NCBI GenBank assembly: GCA_025517425.1
Contig: JAOPJY010000001.1
Location: 1 to 64,000 of the forward strand
Direction: 5' to 3'
Length of the DNA stretch: 64,000 bases
Source: Halobacteria archaeon AArc-dxtr1
GTDB lineage: Archaea > Halobacteriota > Halobacteria > Halobacteriales > Natrialbaceae
In this document: positions 46,454 to 55,870 of the stretch, one piece after another
Position numbering within the stretch: position 1 is the stretch's first letter
How the letters are laid out: the number at the start of each line of letters is the position of its first letter
Translations under genes and position numbers: made by a program
The notes under the pieces: generated by a model
Database searches by the model: none
What the model saw: the letters and a program-made list of their open reading frames with translations, nothing else
Told to the model about the DNA's origin: nothing

Positions 46454-46805
46454 GGCACCTGCCTCCTTTCAGCCGAGTGACCTGGAGCTTCATACGTCCA
46501 TTCTAGACTACTATCTGTGTATGATTGTGTATTCATATATCGATTAAGTGGTTATTTGGCATAACACTACCCCTAATACTGTTATTACCTCCTACGAGAC
46601 CATTCATCGTGGGCAGTTGCGTGTTCCCGATCGATCACGGCAGACCACGGATCGGCCCTGGCGGAGCATCGATCTGGACCGCAGCGGAGCACCGATCTGA
46701 TGGGGTCAACCCGGCACTCTCACAATAGCGTCCGTTCACCCGGGTGGCCGTCGCGCCAGGAACTCGAACGATCGTCCAGTGTGTGGAAATCAGACTCCCC
46801 CCTAA
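46454..46805. other. AT-rich intergenic region with a short repeat
   Basis: About 350 bp without a gene. The part 46500-46610 is clearly AT-rich. It may hold the promoter of the acyltransferase gene on the complement. Two 16-bp near-identical copies (GCGGAGCA-CGATCTG) sit at 46661-46676 and 46684-46699. Nothing else recognised. Confidence 0.5.
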
Positions 46806-48245
46806 CTAGCCGATTGGATTCGGGTTCGGGAGCGAGCGGTGCTCGCGCGGCGGGAGCAGGTAGTGGCCCCACTGGGAGACCGTGATGTACTGGAGGATGC
46901 CGTTGTTCTGGCGCCGGCCGACGGACAGTCCAATGCGGTCGTCGCCGTCGAGTCCCTCCTGAACGAACTCCTCGCCGGCCATCGCCGTCCTGAGACGGCG
47001 ATACTCGCCGATATCGCGCTGGAGGGAGATGAAGTGCATGCCGGCCACGTCGTCGTCCGTCGAGTTGATGTCCCGACGTAGCAGTAACGGTTCACCGTCT
47101 TCGCGCTCTCGGGCGAGTTTCTGGGCGTGGCCAACGATTCCGTCCATCTCGGCGTGTTCGTCGATCAGATCGGCGACGTTGAGCGCACCGGTCTCGGTCT
47201 CGATGTGCTGGCCGTACGATCCGACGTCGCCCGTCGTGGCGTGGTCGGGGCTGAACATCCTCGCGATCCGACCGCTGTGCTCGTTGTCCTCGAACCAGAT
47301 GTGTAAGTCGAGTTCGAGTGATTCGACGTGCTGAGTCGTTCCGCCGGCGAAGGGGCCGTCCTCGATGGTCACGCGGTCTTCGGTCGCCTGACTGGCGCGA
47401 AACCCCGACCGGAAGCCCATGAAAAACGGGGCCTCCTCGGGAACGGGCGCTCCGTCCGGGATTCCCTCGAGACCGTCCTGGTGGTCCGCCGGCAGGCCAG
47501 GGCCGACGAATCCGGTTCGCCGTTTCGTCCGTTCGAAGACCTTCTCGAGGGTCGCGTCCATCTCCTCACCGTTGAGTTCGTCGAGGGCACCGAACAGCGC
47601 CTCTTCGACGGCTAGCACGACAGTAGGGTCGTCGCTCGCGAGGTGTAACGCCGCGTCGTGGGTATCGATTCCGACGTCGTCAGTCGGTTCGATCGACGAC
47701 AGCAGCGTCGGCTCGGGGAGATCGACGTGCTCGGTAAGGGGTTCGTCGAACCGGTCGAAATACGCCGGCGTGTATCCGATGGTGAACAGGATCCCGTCGG
47801 TGCTCCACGCCACAGCGCGTTCGACCGCACAGAAGGCACGCTCGAGGTCCTCGCGAGCGTCCGGGTCGTCTGGCTCGGCCACCAGCGAAAGGTCGAGCAG
47901 GACGTGATGTTCGGGTGGGAGCACGTTCCCGTCGTTGTCGGTTCCCAACACGTCGTTCCAGACGTGCTGACCGTCCGGCAACGACGTCGGATCGTCGACA
48001 CCTGTCGGTGCGTTCAGATCAGACTCGTCGTCTCCAGTCGAACCGGTATCATCGGGGGTCGAATCGTCGGCTCCGTCGGACCGGCGGTCCTCACCGGCCT
48101 CGAGACAGGCTGAAAGTGCCGAAACGCCTCCCACGGCAACGGCGGATCGAGCGAACGCCCGCCGTGAGAGGGTCGTTTTGCCGGCGCAGGACTGGCTGTC
48201 GTCGTTGCCGTGCACATGGGATCGGTCGTCGTCGGGAGCCGTCAT
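46806..48245 (-). CDS. Tat-exported DyP-peroxidase-like lipoprotein
   Basis: A 479-residue protein. SRRAFARSAVAVGGVSALSAC is a twin-arginine lipoprotein signal. The mature part is an alpha+beta barrel-like sequence with DyP-like segments: GPFAGGTTQHVESLELDLHI, a possible proximal heme His H373 in VGHAQKLARER followed by LLLRRDIN, and HFISLQRDIGEYRRL. The GxxDG motif of classical DyPs is not clear. It lies 10 bp after the amine-oxidase-like gene and is surely cotranscribed. The two may work as a pair at the cell surface. Confidence 0.65.
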   Translation of the reverse strand: MTAPDDDRSHVHGNDDSQSCAGKTTLSRRAFARSAVAVGGVSALSACLEAGEDRRSDGADDSTPDDTGSTGDDESDLNAPTGVDDPTSLPDGQHVWNDVLGTDNDGNVLPPEHHVLLDLSLVAEPDDPDAREDLERAFCAVERAVAWSTDGILFTIGYTPAYFDRFDEPLTEHVDLPEPTLLSSIEPTDDVGIDTHDAALHLASDDPTVVLAVEEALFGALDELNGEEMDATLEKVFERTKRRTGFVGPGLPADHQDGLEGIPDGAPVPEEAPFFMGFRSGFRASQATEDRVTIEDGPFAGGTTQHVESLELDLHIWFEDNEHSGRIARMFSPDHATTGDVGSYGQHIETETGALNVADLIDEHAEMDGIVGHAQKLAREREDGEPLLLRRDINSTDDDVAGMHFISLQRDIGEYRRLRTAMAGEEFVQEGLDGDDRIGLSVGRRQNNGILQYITVSQWGHYLLPPREHRSLPNPNPIG

Positions 48246-48255
48246 TTCAAGCGTC

Positions 48256-50268
48256 TCAGTACCCTAGGAGTCGAATCTGTTTGTTCGTCGCGAAGTTCGA
48301 CGTACCGGAGGGGTACGGCATCTGATCGGTGGCACCCTGGATGAGCAACCAGACGATGACGCGCTCGCCCTGAATCGGATCGCCGTCGACGTACTGGGCC
48401 GGGTGGTACAGCTCCGACTGCTCCGCCTCGTCGACGCGCCGGTGTGCCGACGCCTCGCCAGGCCCAATCTCGTCTTCGTCCCGGGTGACGACGACCAGTT
48501 CCATGTCGTCGTCGAGTGGAACCTCGATCGTCTCCGGTCCGTCCGGGTTGCTAAAGCGGGCGACCATTCCACCTGCACCCTCGACGTAGAACTCCTCGTC
48601 GGGGTGACCCCACTCCTCGCCGTCGAAGAGTTCGATCTCGACGCCGTCTTCGGTCCCAGGAGTTACGTCCATCGCCTGGCAGGAGGTGTAGTGTTGGAGG
48701 ACCGGTTGGACGTACTCGTCGCCGTCCATGTACGCCTCGCTGTCTTCGGTGACCATGTCGATGTACTCGGTGATGAATCCGGGTCCGGCACGCCTGAACA
48801 GCGGCATGAACACGCCGTCCTCGTAGAACTCGTAGGAAATGTCGTAGTTGTAGGGGCCGTACCGGAAACCCGCGTGGAAGTCGATGCTCTCGACTCCCTC
48901 CGCACCGGTGTGGTAGTGGCCCTTGAGCTGGAAGCCCGACGGCGTACCGTTGTCGGCGTCGAAGTCGAGTTTCCCCATGATTCCCGGCCCGCCAAAGTCA
49001 CGCATGTGGATGTCCCAGAACAGCAAATCCCCGTTGAACATCGTATCGTGGTCCGGGAAGTACCAGTCGAGCGTGTTCCGGCCTTCACGGGGCGGCAGGT
49101 AGTAGCCCGTGTACGTAATCGGGCTGTTCATCGCCTCGAACACCGGCGAACCGTTGAAATCGGCCGAGACGGTAAAGCCCTGGTACTCAGCAGGATCGTA
49201 CTCGATGCTCCAGCCGTCCTGTTCGAACTCCTCGTCGGGCCGTTCGATGCGATGCATCCCGTTGGGGGCGGTGTAGTAGGGGCGTTGTTCGAACTCGACA
49301 TCCGGTACCACACCGAGGACGGACTCGTCGTACGGATCGACCGTCTCGGCAAGTTTCTGTGGCGGGTGTTCGACCTGATTGTCGACGATTCGAACGGTCA
49401 GCAGTTCAGCATCGTCCGCATCCGAGCCATCGATGAAGGCACTGAGAACTCTGACCTCGCCGTCGTCTTTGATGTACTGCACGGAGGTGTTGCCCTCCCC
49501 GTGAGCCAGCCCGAAGTTCCCCATTCCGCCGAAACCGCCGCCGCCGACGCCCTTCCAGGAGGGGTACCAGGTGTACTCCTCTAAGTCGCCGAACTCGTCT
49601 TCGACGTCTGGGTGCTCGTGGATCATCTTCCCGATCGCTATCTGCTCTTCGTCCTGCTCTTTCGTCCACTCGACATCCATTGGATCGGTGATCTCGAGCG
49701 CGAGAATCTCGTCCGTGTATCGATCGATCAGGCCGTACACGACCTGTCGGTCCTCCGCGGTCACGTCGAAGACGGCTTCGTCGGCGTCGTCGTAGAACCC
49801 ACTCCGATCGACGCTAAAGTCGGGACATCCCTGAATGCTGATCGTCTCGATATGATTGTCCAACACTTCGTAGGCCTCGAACGAGACGATCCAGTCGCTG
49901 ACGACGTCGTGAACCTCCGGATCTCGAAGGAGCGCTGTGATCGCCTCTGACTTGCGGTGGGTGTGAATGCGTTCGTACGAATGGGTGTCGAACGATCGAG
50001 CAGGGGCGTAGCCGGCCGTTTCGAGCCGAGGGGACGGCTCCATCTGCTCTGGTTCGTCGTCGTCGCCGTTGTCGTCGCCGTTGCCGTTCCCATTGCCGCC
50101 ATCGTCGCCGTTTCCGCCGTCATCGCCGTTCTCGTCATCGTCACCGAGACAGCCAGCCAGCGCAGCGACACCACCCAAGGCACCCGCTAGCTGTAGATAG
50201 TCACGCCGTGGAACTCTTGACTCGTCGACAGTTGCTATTCTCTGCGAATTGTCATCTCTCTTTGACAT
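48256..50268 (-). CDS. Tat-exported copper-amine-oxidase-like protein with altered active site
   Basis: A 670-residue protein. PRRDYLQLAGALGGVAALAGC is a Tat lipoprotein signal followed by an Asp/Asn/Gly linker. The rest resembles copper amine oxidases: an N-terminal domain with EWTKEQDEEQIAIGKMIHEH, and the core strand YGPYNYDISYEFYEDG that aligns with the topaquinone loop, Y473 taking the modified Tyr position. The usual N-Y-D/E becomes P-Y-N. The Cu HxH site, 51-53 residues on, reads LQH (L524, H526), and the third His is missing. Catalysis by the normal route is doubtful. Family call is by eye. Confidence 0.6.
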   Translation of the reverse strand: MSKRDDNSQRIATVDESRVPRRDYLQLAGALGGVAALAGCLGDDDENGDDGGNGDDGGNGNGNGDDNGDDDEPEQMEPSPRLETAGYAPARSFDTHSYERIHTHRKSEAITALLRDPEVHDVVSDWIVSFEAYEVLDNHIETISIQGCPDFSVDRSGFYDDADEAVFDVTAEDRQVVYGLIDRYTDEILALEITDPMDVEWTKEQDEEQIAIGKMIHEHPDVEDEFGDLEEYTWYPSWKGVGGGGFGGMGNFGLAHGEGNTSVQYIKDDGEVRVLSAFIDGSDADDAELLTVRIVDNQVEHPPQKLAETVDPYDESVLGVVPDVEFEQRPYYTAPNGMHRIERPDEEFEQDGWSIEYDPAEYQGFTVSADFNGSPVFEAMNSPITYTGYYLPPREGRNTLDWYFPDHDTMFNGDLLFWDIHMRDFGGPGIMGKLDFDADNGTPSGFQLKGHYHTGAEGVESIDFHAGFRYGPYNYDISYEFYEDGVFMPLFRRAGPGFITEYIDMVTEDSEAYMDGDEYVQPVLQHYTSCQAMDVTPGTEDGVEIELFDGEEWGHPDEEFYVEGAGGMVARFSNPDGPETIEVPLDDDMELVVVTRDEDEIGPGEASAHRRVDEAEQSELYHPAQYVDGDPIQGERVIVWLLIQGATDQMPYPSGTSNFATNKQIRLLGY

Positions 50269-50495
50269 CGGATAGGATCGGGTTTTTCTACTGTAAAGCC
50301 CTTATGTATGTTCAGTTTTATCTAGATTAGATCCAAGAACGTCTCAATACACTCTCTAGCAAACCGTGTTCGGAAAGTCCATTCATACACTGACCACATG
50401 TTTACTTTTGAGAAGTACAGCGGTAGCGGACCTACTCACGAATTGCTCGAACTGTACTTTCGCGGAAGCGTCGCCGTCGACACTGACCCAGCGCC

Positions 50496-50972
50496 TTATC
50501 GACGGATGAGTTCCGAGAGCCGATCGGTCAGACTACCGCTCGCACCGAGTTTGAGGTAGTAGGCGTCGCCGCCGTCCTCGTAGTAGCTGTCGATCTGGCG
50601 AGTGATTTCGAAGCCGAGGTGTTGGTAGAACTCCAGGGCCCCCTCGTTCGTGGTTCGGGCGTGGCAGGTGATCGTCTCGTGATCTTCGGCCACGCGGGCG
50701 AGCAGTTCCCGTCCAATTCCTTCGCCCTGACAGGACGGTGCCACGGCCAGAAAGAGCACGTAGCCGTCGCGTCGGACCGCCGCGAAGCCGATCAGCTCGC
50801 CGTTTTGTAACGAGCAGTGAACAGTCGACCGCCGGTAGGCGTTCGTAAAGAAGTTGCGCTGCTGCTTCAAGACACCCTCGAGGCGGTTGATCTCCTCTTT
50901 GAGCTCCCAGGCGTCGTCGACGAACTCGTCGCTTCCCGGAGAGACGACGCGACGGTCGATGTTGACGCTCAC
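50496..50972 (-). CDS. GNAT-family N-acetyltransferase
   Basis: A protein of about 158 residues. The acetyl-CoA motif reads LFLAVAPSCQGEGIGRELLARV (Q-x-x-G-x-G), followed by TTNEGALEFYQHLGFE, typical of RimI-like enzymes. The N-terminal helices (DEFVDDAWELKEEINRLEGVLKQQ) are family-like. GTG 50970-50972 (VSVNIDRR) is chosen; GTG 50976-50978 is also in frame. The substrate is unknown. Confidence 0.85.
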   Translation of the reverse strand: MSVNIDRRVVSPGSDEFVDDAWELKEEINRLEGVLKQQRNFFTNAYRRSTVHCSLQNGELIGFAAVRRDGYVLFLAVAPSCQGEGIGRELLARVAEDHETITCHARTTNEGALEFYQHLGFEITRQIDSYYEDGGDAYYLKLGASGSLTDRLSELIRR

Positions 50973-51129
50973 TACCACGACGTAACAGCGACGTCAATAT
51001 AATTCCACCGGCAGCAGGGTGTCTACGGGTCGACGGTACGGATACCGATGGTCGACTCACCTTGCATACGACGGCACCGTCGGCGCCGAACCGACGACGC
51101 TACCACGGTGGTTCCCCAACTGGTGGTCG

Positions 51130-51597
51130 ATGGGATTCGAACTCCGCGATCACACCGCCGACGTCGGCGTCGCCGCGACCGGCGCGGACATTGAGTCGGT
51201 CTTCGCCGCCGTCGCCGACGGACTGGTTGCCGCCTCCTGTGAGGACGTTCCGGCCGACGTGGGAGACCGCTTTTCGGTCTCCGTCACGGCCGAAAACCGC
51301 GAAGCGCTGCTGTTTGACTACCTCGACGAACTCATCTACCAGCGCGACGTTCGGGAGGTGATGCCGGTCGACAACCGGGTCAAGACGATCGAACAGGACA
51401 GTGACGAGACCCCGCCACACCACACTGACGAGACGGCCGAGCGCGAGGTCGACGCATCCCTCTCGATCGAAGCCAGCGCCCGCGCGATACCACTCGATCG
51501 CATCGACGCCCGCGAGGTCAAGGCGGTGACGTACTCCGAGATGCGACTGGAGCCCGTTGCGGACGGCTGGGAGGCCTACGTCGTCTTCGACGTCTGA
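51130..51597 (+). CDS. Archease
   Basis: A 155-residue archease: MGFELRDHTADVGVAATG at the start, SVTAENREALLFDYLDELIYQRDV, then AREVKAVTYSEMRLE. The metal/Asp residues of the N-terminal DHTAD motif are present. An acidic insert (DSDETPPHHTDETAE) lengthens the family's usual 140 residues. Archease activates the RNA ligase RtcB, which lies 1.3 kb downstream on the same strand. Start ATG 51130; the open frame extends upstream without family sequence. Confidence 0.93.
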   Translation: MGFELRDHTADVGVAATGADIESVFAAVADGLVAASCEDVPADVGDRFSVSVTAENREALLFDYLDELIYQRDVREVMPVDNRVKTIEQDSDETPPHHTDETAEREVDASLSIEASARAIPLDRIDAREVKAVTYSEMRLEPVADGWEAYVVFDV

Positions 51598-51655
51598 CTC
51601 GATCGGTAGCCGAACCAGTTCGTTTTTTCGCGCGGGCAGCGTACCGAACGATGTC

Positions 51656-52756
51656 ATGTGCGTATTTCGCCCCGAATGGGGGTCGTCGCTCGGACGCAGA
51701 CTCGTCGGTATCGTCGTCGCATCGGTCGCCCTGTTCGCTCTGTCGGGGACGGCAAACGCACACGAGGAGTACGTCGTCGACGAGGAGCGCGACGTTTCCG
51801 TCGGGGAATTCTTCGGTGATGCCCTCGCTGACCCCATGGTCGTCGCGCCCCTGGCTGTCGGCGGGTTGGCGGTGCTCGTCGTCGGCTTGGTCTACCTGCG
51901 CTACCAGCCGTTCTCGCGGGATCTTGCTGCCTTCCGGGCCGCGATGGCCGAGTACCACAGCTATGTCCCCTGGCTCCTGCGCATCTCGCTTGGCATTCCG
52001 CTGATTGGCGCCGGCTTTGCGGGCTACTTCATCAGTCCCGCTCTGGAGGTAGAGCTGCGGATTCTGCAGGTCGCACTCGGCTTTCTCCTGCTGTTCGGGC
52101 TGGCTACTCGGGTCGTCGCACTCTGTGCGCTGGCGACCTACCTCGTCGGCGTCGCAATATGGCCGATCCTCTTTCTCCAGTTCGAGTTCGTCGGCGGCCT
52201 GCTCGCGCTCGCGCTCGTCGGCAGCGGCAAGCCAAGCGCAGATCACGTCCTCCAGCGCGTCTCCGGCAGCCCCGAGACCGTCTACGGCCGGTTCGACGTC
52301 GTCTATGGGCCAGCTCGCTCGTTCCAGTCCTGGATCGAACCCTACGCACGGTATATGCCGACGGTTACCAGAGTCGGGCTCGGTCTGACCTTCATCTACC
52401 TTGGCGCGACCCAGAAGCTGCTCCAGCCCGGCCTCGCTCTCGCGGTCGTCGACCGGTATGACCTGACGGCCGTCGTCCCCGTCGCGCCCGAGCTGTGGGT
52501 CCTCGGCGCCGGACTGTCGGAGGTCACCCTCGGGATCGTACTCATCGCCGGCCTGTTCACTCGCGCGAGCGCCGCGACGGCGATCGCGATCTTCACGCTT
52601 ACCCTCTTTGCCCTCCCCGACGATCCGGTTCTCGCCCACGTGGCGCTGTTCGGGATGGCGTCCGTGCTGCTGATCACCGGCGGTGGCCCTGCCGCCCTCG
52701 ACAACCGGATCCAGGCGGCCGATCGGGACACCGCGTTCCGGCTGCCGACCCTCTAA
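51656..52756 (+). CDS. DoxX-like multi-helix membrane protein
   Basis: A 366-residue membrane protein. A signal-like helix (LVGIVVASVALFALSGTANA) ends in an Ala-x-Ala cleavage site and AHEEY. About eight further helices follow, in two DoxX-like halves (VPWLLRISLGIPLIGAGFAGY; PTVTRVGLGLTFIYLGATQKLL). DoxX/DoxD proteins belong to thiosulfate:quinone oxidoreductase and other redox systems. A role here is not known; its place between archease and rtcB may be chance. ATG 51656 begins MCVFRPEWG. Confidence 0.8.
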   Translation: MCVFRPEWGSSLGRRLVGIVVASVALFALSGTANAHEEYVVDEERDVSVGEFFGDALADPMVVAPLAVGGLAVLVVGLVYLRYQPFSRDLAAFRAAMAEYHSYVPWLLRISLGIPLIGAGFAGYFISPALEVELRILQVALGFLLLFGLATRVVALCALATYLVGVAIWPILFLQFEFVGGLLALALVGSGKPSADHVLQRVSGSPETVYGRFDVVYGPARSFQSWIEPYARYMPTVTRVGLGLTFIYLGATQKLLQPGLALAVVDRYDLTAVVPVAPELWVLGAGLSEVTLGIVLIAGLFTRASAATAIAIFTLTLFALPDDPVLAHVALFGMASVLLITGGGPAALDNRIQAADRDTAFRLPTL

Positions 52757-52855
52757 TGTGGCGACTGGGGCGGCTTCGAGGACCGACGGTCGGACATCGA
52801 TCTCCGCCGCCTCTACGAAGGAACTTCTTTCAGCGTCGGCGTCGGATTGTTGGGT

Positions 52856-54319
52856 ATGACCGAAACGTTCGACGCCGGCGACGTCACGCTCGAGCGAGTA
52901 CGCGAGTTCGTCTGGGAGGTCCCCCAAGAAGGCGAAATGCGCGTCCCCGCCCGAGTGCTCGCGAGTCGCTCGCTCTTAGAAGAGATTGCCGAGGATAAGA
53001 CCCTAGAACAGATCACGAACACGACCCACCTTCCGGGGATCACGAACTACGCGATCTGTATGCCCGACGGCCACCAAGGGTACGGCTTTCCCGTCGGCGG
53101 CGTGGGCGCGATGGACGCCGAGAACGGCTGTATCTCGCCGGGAGCGGTTGGCTATGATATCAATTGCGGCGTCCGGATGATGCGGACGAACCTGACCTAC
53201 GACGACCTGAAAGGCCACGAGGAGGAACTCGTCGACTCCTTGTTTACCAACATTCCGTCAGGGCTCGGCGGCGGCGGGGTCGTCGAGGCGGGCGTCGATA
53301 CTGTCGAGGAGATCCTTGCTCGTGGTGTCGACTGGGCGCTCGAGCACGGTCACGCCGTCGAGGAGGACCTGCTCCACTGCGAGGACGAGGGAATGCGGGA
53401 GGGGGCCGACCCCGACAAGGTGAGCCAGAAGGCCAAGGATCGGGGCAAGAACCAGATCGGCTCGCTTGGCTCGGGCAATCATTTCCTCGAGGTCCAGCGC
53501 GTGACGGACGTCTTCGACGACGAGGTGGGCGACGCCTACGGCCTCTCCGAGGACCAGATTGTCGTCCTCATCCACTGTGGCTCTCGCGGGCTGGGCCACC
53601 AGACCTGCAACGACTACCTTCGCCAGATCGAACAGCAACATCAGGGCCTGTTGAACCAGCTTCCCGACAAGGAGCTCGCCGCGGCGCCCGCGGGTTCGCA
53701 GCTCGCGGAGGACTACTATGGCGCGATGAACGCCGCAATCAACTTCGCGTGGGTCAACCGCCAGCTCATCATGCACCGCACCCGGAAGGTCTTCGAGCGG
53801 GTCTTCGACCGTTCGTGGGAGGAAATGGAGATGCACCTGCTGTACGACGTGGCTCACAACATCGCAAAGAAGGAAGTACATACAGTAAACGGCGAGCAGC
53901 GCGAACTCTACGTCCACCGCAAGGGTGCGACCAGGGCGTTCCCGGCAGGACACCCCGAGGTTCCAAAAGCGTATCGCGATGTCGGACAGCCCATCATCAT
54001 TCCGGGAAGCATGGGTGCTGGCAGCTACGTCCTTCGCGGCGGCGAGCATTCGATGGATCTCACGTTCGGCTCGACCGCCCACGGTGCCGGCCGGCTGATG
54101 AGCCGTACACAGGCAAAAAACGAGTACTGGGGCGGTGACGTCCAACAGGAGCTCGAGGATCAACAGCAGATCTACGTCAAGGCTCAGTCGGGTGCGACCG
54201 TTGCGGAGGAGGCCCCGGGCGTCTACAAGGACGTCGACGAGGTCGTCCGCGTCTCTGACGCACTCGGCATCGGTGACAAGGTCGCGCGGACATTCCCCGT
54301 CTGCAATATCAAAGGGTGA
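52856..54319 (+). CDS. rtcB: RNA-splicing ligase RtcB
   Basis: A 487-residue RtcB with no intein. Metal and GMP residues lie in CMPDGHQGYGFPVGGVGA, GYDINCGVRMMR (Cys), GSGNHFLEVQ, LIHCGSRGLGHQ and SMGAGSYVLRGGEHSM; the guanylylated His lies in FGSTAHGAGRLMSR. The enzyme joins tRNA exon halves, sealing 2',3'-cyclic phosphate to 5'-OH ends with GTP. Start ATG is 52856. Archease upstream would aid guanylylation. Confidence 0.97.
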   Translation: MTETFDAGDVTLERVREFVWEVPQEGEMRVPARVLASRSLLEEIAEDKTLEQITNTTHLPGITNYAICMPDGHQGYGFPVGGVGAMDAENGCISPGAVGYDINCGVRMMRTNLTYDDLKGHEEELVDSLFTNIPSGLGGGGVVEAGVDTVEEILARGVDWALEHGHAVEEDLLHCEDEGMREGADPDKVSQKAKDRGKNQIGSLGSGNHFLEVQRVTDVFDDEVGDAYGLSEDQIVVLIHCGSRGLGHQTCNDYLRQIEQQHQGLLNQLPDKELAAAPAGSQLAEDYYGAMNAAINFAWVNRQLIMHRTRKVFERVFDRSWEEMEMHLLYDVAHNIAKKEVHTVNGEQRELYVHRKGATRAFPAGHPEVPKAYRDVGQPIIIPGSMGAGSYVLRGGEHSMDLTFGSTAHGAGRLMSRTQAKNEYWGGDVQQELEDQQQIYVKAQSGATVAEEAPGVYKDVDEVVRVSDALGIGDKVARTFPVCNIKG

Positions 54320-54333
54320 GTGACTCAGCGGAA

Positions 54334-54645
54334 CTACCGCCAGTCGTAGGGGAGCTCTTCGGCGTGTTCTTCGAACAGTTCGAGCATCGGTGTGATCTCT
54401 TCCCACTGCGGTCCGCGCTCGACTGTCCCCGCCTCACGGTTCCAGATCAGATATCCGCTGTCCTCGAGTTTCGGCAGGTGTGTGTGACGTAGCGCCACGG
54501 TTCGTCCATTCGCGTTCCCCAGCTTGGTTCTAAGCACTGTTACGTCGATCTCGTTGGTCTTCGAGGCGACTGTCCAGAGAATGCGCCGGCGGGATCGGTG
54601 GTCAAGTACCTTGAACGCTCGACTTGCGGCGGTCTGGTCCACCAT
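54334..54645 (-). CDS. Winged-helix (DUF7344-like) protein
   Basis: A 103-residue protein: FKVLDHRSRRRILWTVASKTNEIDVT, then RTVALRHTHLPKLEDSGYLIWNREAGTVERGPQW, the haloarchaeal single-domain winged helix also met as HTH of the bat group. It converges on rtcB with 14 bp between stops. It lies 77 bp from the next regulator on the same strand. Role unknown. Confidence 0.8.
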   Translation of the reverse strand: MVDQTAASRAFKVLDHRSRRRILWTVASKTNEIDVTVLRTKLGNANGRTVALRHTHLPKLEDSGYLIWNREAGTVERGPQWEEITPMLELFEEHAEELPYDWR

Positions 54646-54722
54646 TGTCTGGCTCTTGAAAAGACGCCCGGCCCAGGCATTTCAGTTACGGTGCATATGC
54701 ACCTTCTTCTATACCTTTCTGT

Positions 54723-55409
54723 CTATGTTCGGTTTCCGGCTGACCGACCGAATTCACGTTCGAGAACCGCTGACAGCCCCCGATTCAGTCGCCGCGAGAA
54801 CGCCTGTCGCGAAATCCCGACGAGCTCTGCGAGTTCGGTCAGATTCGTCTGACTCGGGACGTCGAAGTATCCGTCTGCCAGAGCCAACTCCAGCGCTTCG
54901 AGCTGTTTTTTCGTCGGATCGAACTGCAGGTTCGGTTCTTCCCGCGTTTCTGTGTAGAGGCGCTCAACGCTGATCTCTTTCGCGTTCGATCCGTCGACAG
55001 TATCGACAAAGCGATTGAGCGTTTCGCGCGACGGAAACCGCGCTTGAAGATGTAACCCTTCTGCAGTCCGCCTGGAATCAACGATAGTGACGTCTAGACG
55101 CCGACAGAGAGGGAAGACTAGCGGTTGATCGGGCGAAAACCGTTGTGTGTCGATCCGGTACAGCTGCCGGCCGTCGATCTCCGTGACCTTCCGAAACTCG
55201 TTGACGGTTTCGTCTACATCTAGCCCTTCTTCCCACTCTCTCACCGGACATCCGGACATCCAGATGAAGAATACGTACGCAGTTGCGCCGTTCTCATCGG
55301 AGAGATAATGGACGTCTTCAAAGGCGAACTCTGCTCTCGGAACCGTCTCGAACGTCGATTCGAAAAGAAGCAGTTCGCCAGAGAGCGTTATATCTGCAAT
55401 GAGACTCAC
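54723..55409 (-). CDS. Bat-type helix-turn-helix regulator
   Basis: A 228-residue protein with an alpha/beta sensor part (MSLIADITLSGELLLFESTFETVP then AYVFFIWMSGC) and a C-terminal HTH_10 domain (QLEALELALADGYFDVPSQTNLTELAELVGISRQAFSRRLNRGL). This architecture matches the bat/DmsR regulators of Halobacteria. The signal is unknown. The gene lies upstream of the winged-helix gene and may share its transcript. Confidence 0.87.
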   Translation of the reverse strand: MSLIADITLSGELLLFESTFETVPRAEFAFEDVHYLSDENGATAYVFFIWMSGCPVREWEEGLDVDETVNEFRKVTEIDGRQLYRIDTQRFSPDQPLVFPLCRRLDVTIVDSRRTAEGLHLQARFPSRETLNRFVDTVDGSNAKEISVERLYTETREEPNLQFDPTKKQLEALELALADGYFDVPSQTNLTELAELVGISRQAFSRRLNRGLSAVLEREFGRSAGNRT

Positions 55410-55576
55410 ATTGGATAATGGATCTAAAGTCGTTTAGTCTTCTAGGCACACCCCTGACGTCTGGTAATTCTCTAGTCAGTTATATTGGCCCGGATTCGGC
55501 TTCGAGAAGGAGAGGTCGAACTCGGCACTTATCGCGTGTTCGTGGCGTTCGACTGACGGGCGCGAGCACGACTCGC

Positions 55577-55765
55577 CTACAACAACAGCGCGATAATCGC
55601 GAGCACCACGAAGATCAGCACGAAGATCCGTGCGATCTCCATCGAGACGCCGGCGACGCCGCGGGCGCCGACGGCGGCCGCGATGATCGCGAGGACGAAG
55701 AAGACGATCGCCCAGTACAGGAATCCACCGTCACCAACTTGAAACGGAACCGTCGACTCAATCAT
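55577..55765 (-). CDS. DUF1328 small membrane protein
   Basis: A 62-residue protein with two membrane helices: [25 protein letters not shown] and [19 protein letters not shown]. The GxxxxAGxS loop and the ending match DUF1328, a widespread stress-linked membrane protein of unknown function. Start is ATG 55763-55765. The frame is open upstream, but the extension lacks family sequence. Confidence 0.85.
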   Translation of the reverse strand: MIESTVPFQVGDGGFLYWAIVFFVLAIIAAAVGARGVAGVSMEIARIFVLIFVVLAIIALLL

Positions 55766-55870
55766 GATGGGACCCCACCACGACCCTGCTGATAAACGAC
55801 GCCGACCGTCCGCGACCGTTCTCGCGACTAACCGCGGACTACAGATCAGTAAGACACCGTTCACCGCTCG

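Noticed and set aside
51518-52927. A 469-residue frame on the complement strand
   Set aside because: It is antisense to the DoxX-like gene and the start of rtcB; it has polar, repetitive composition and no family pattern.
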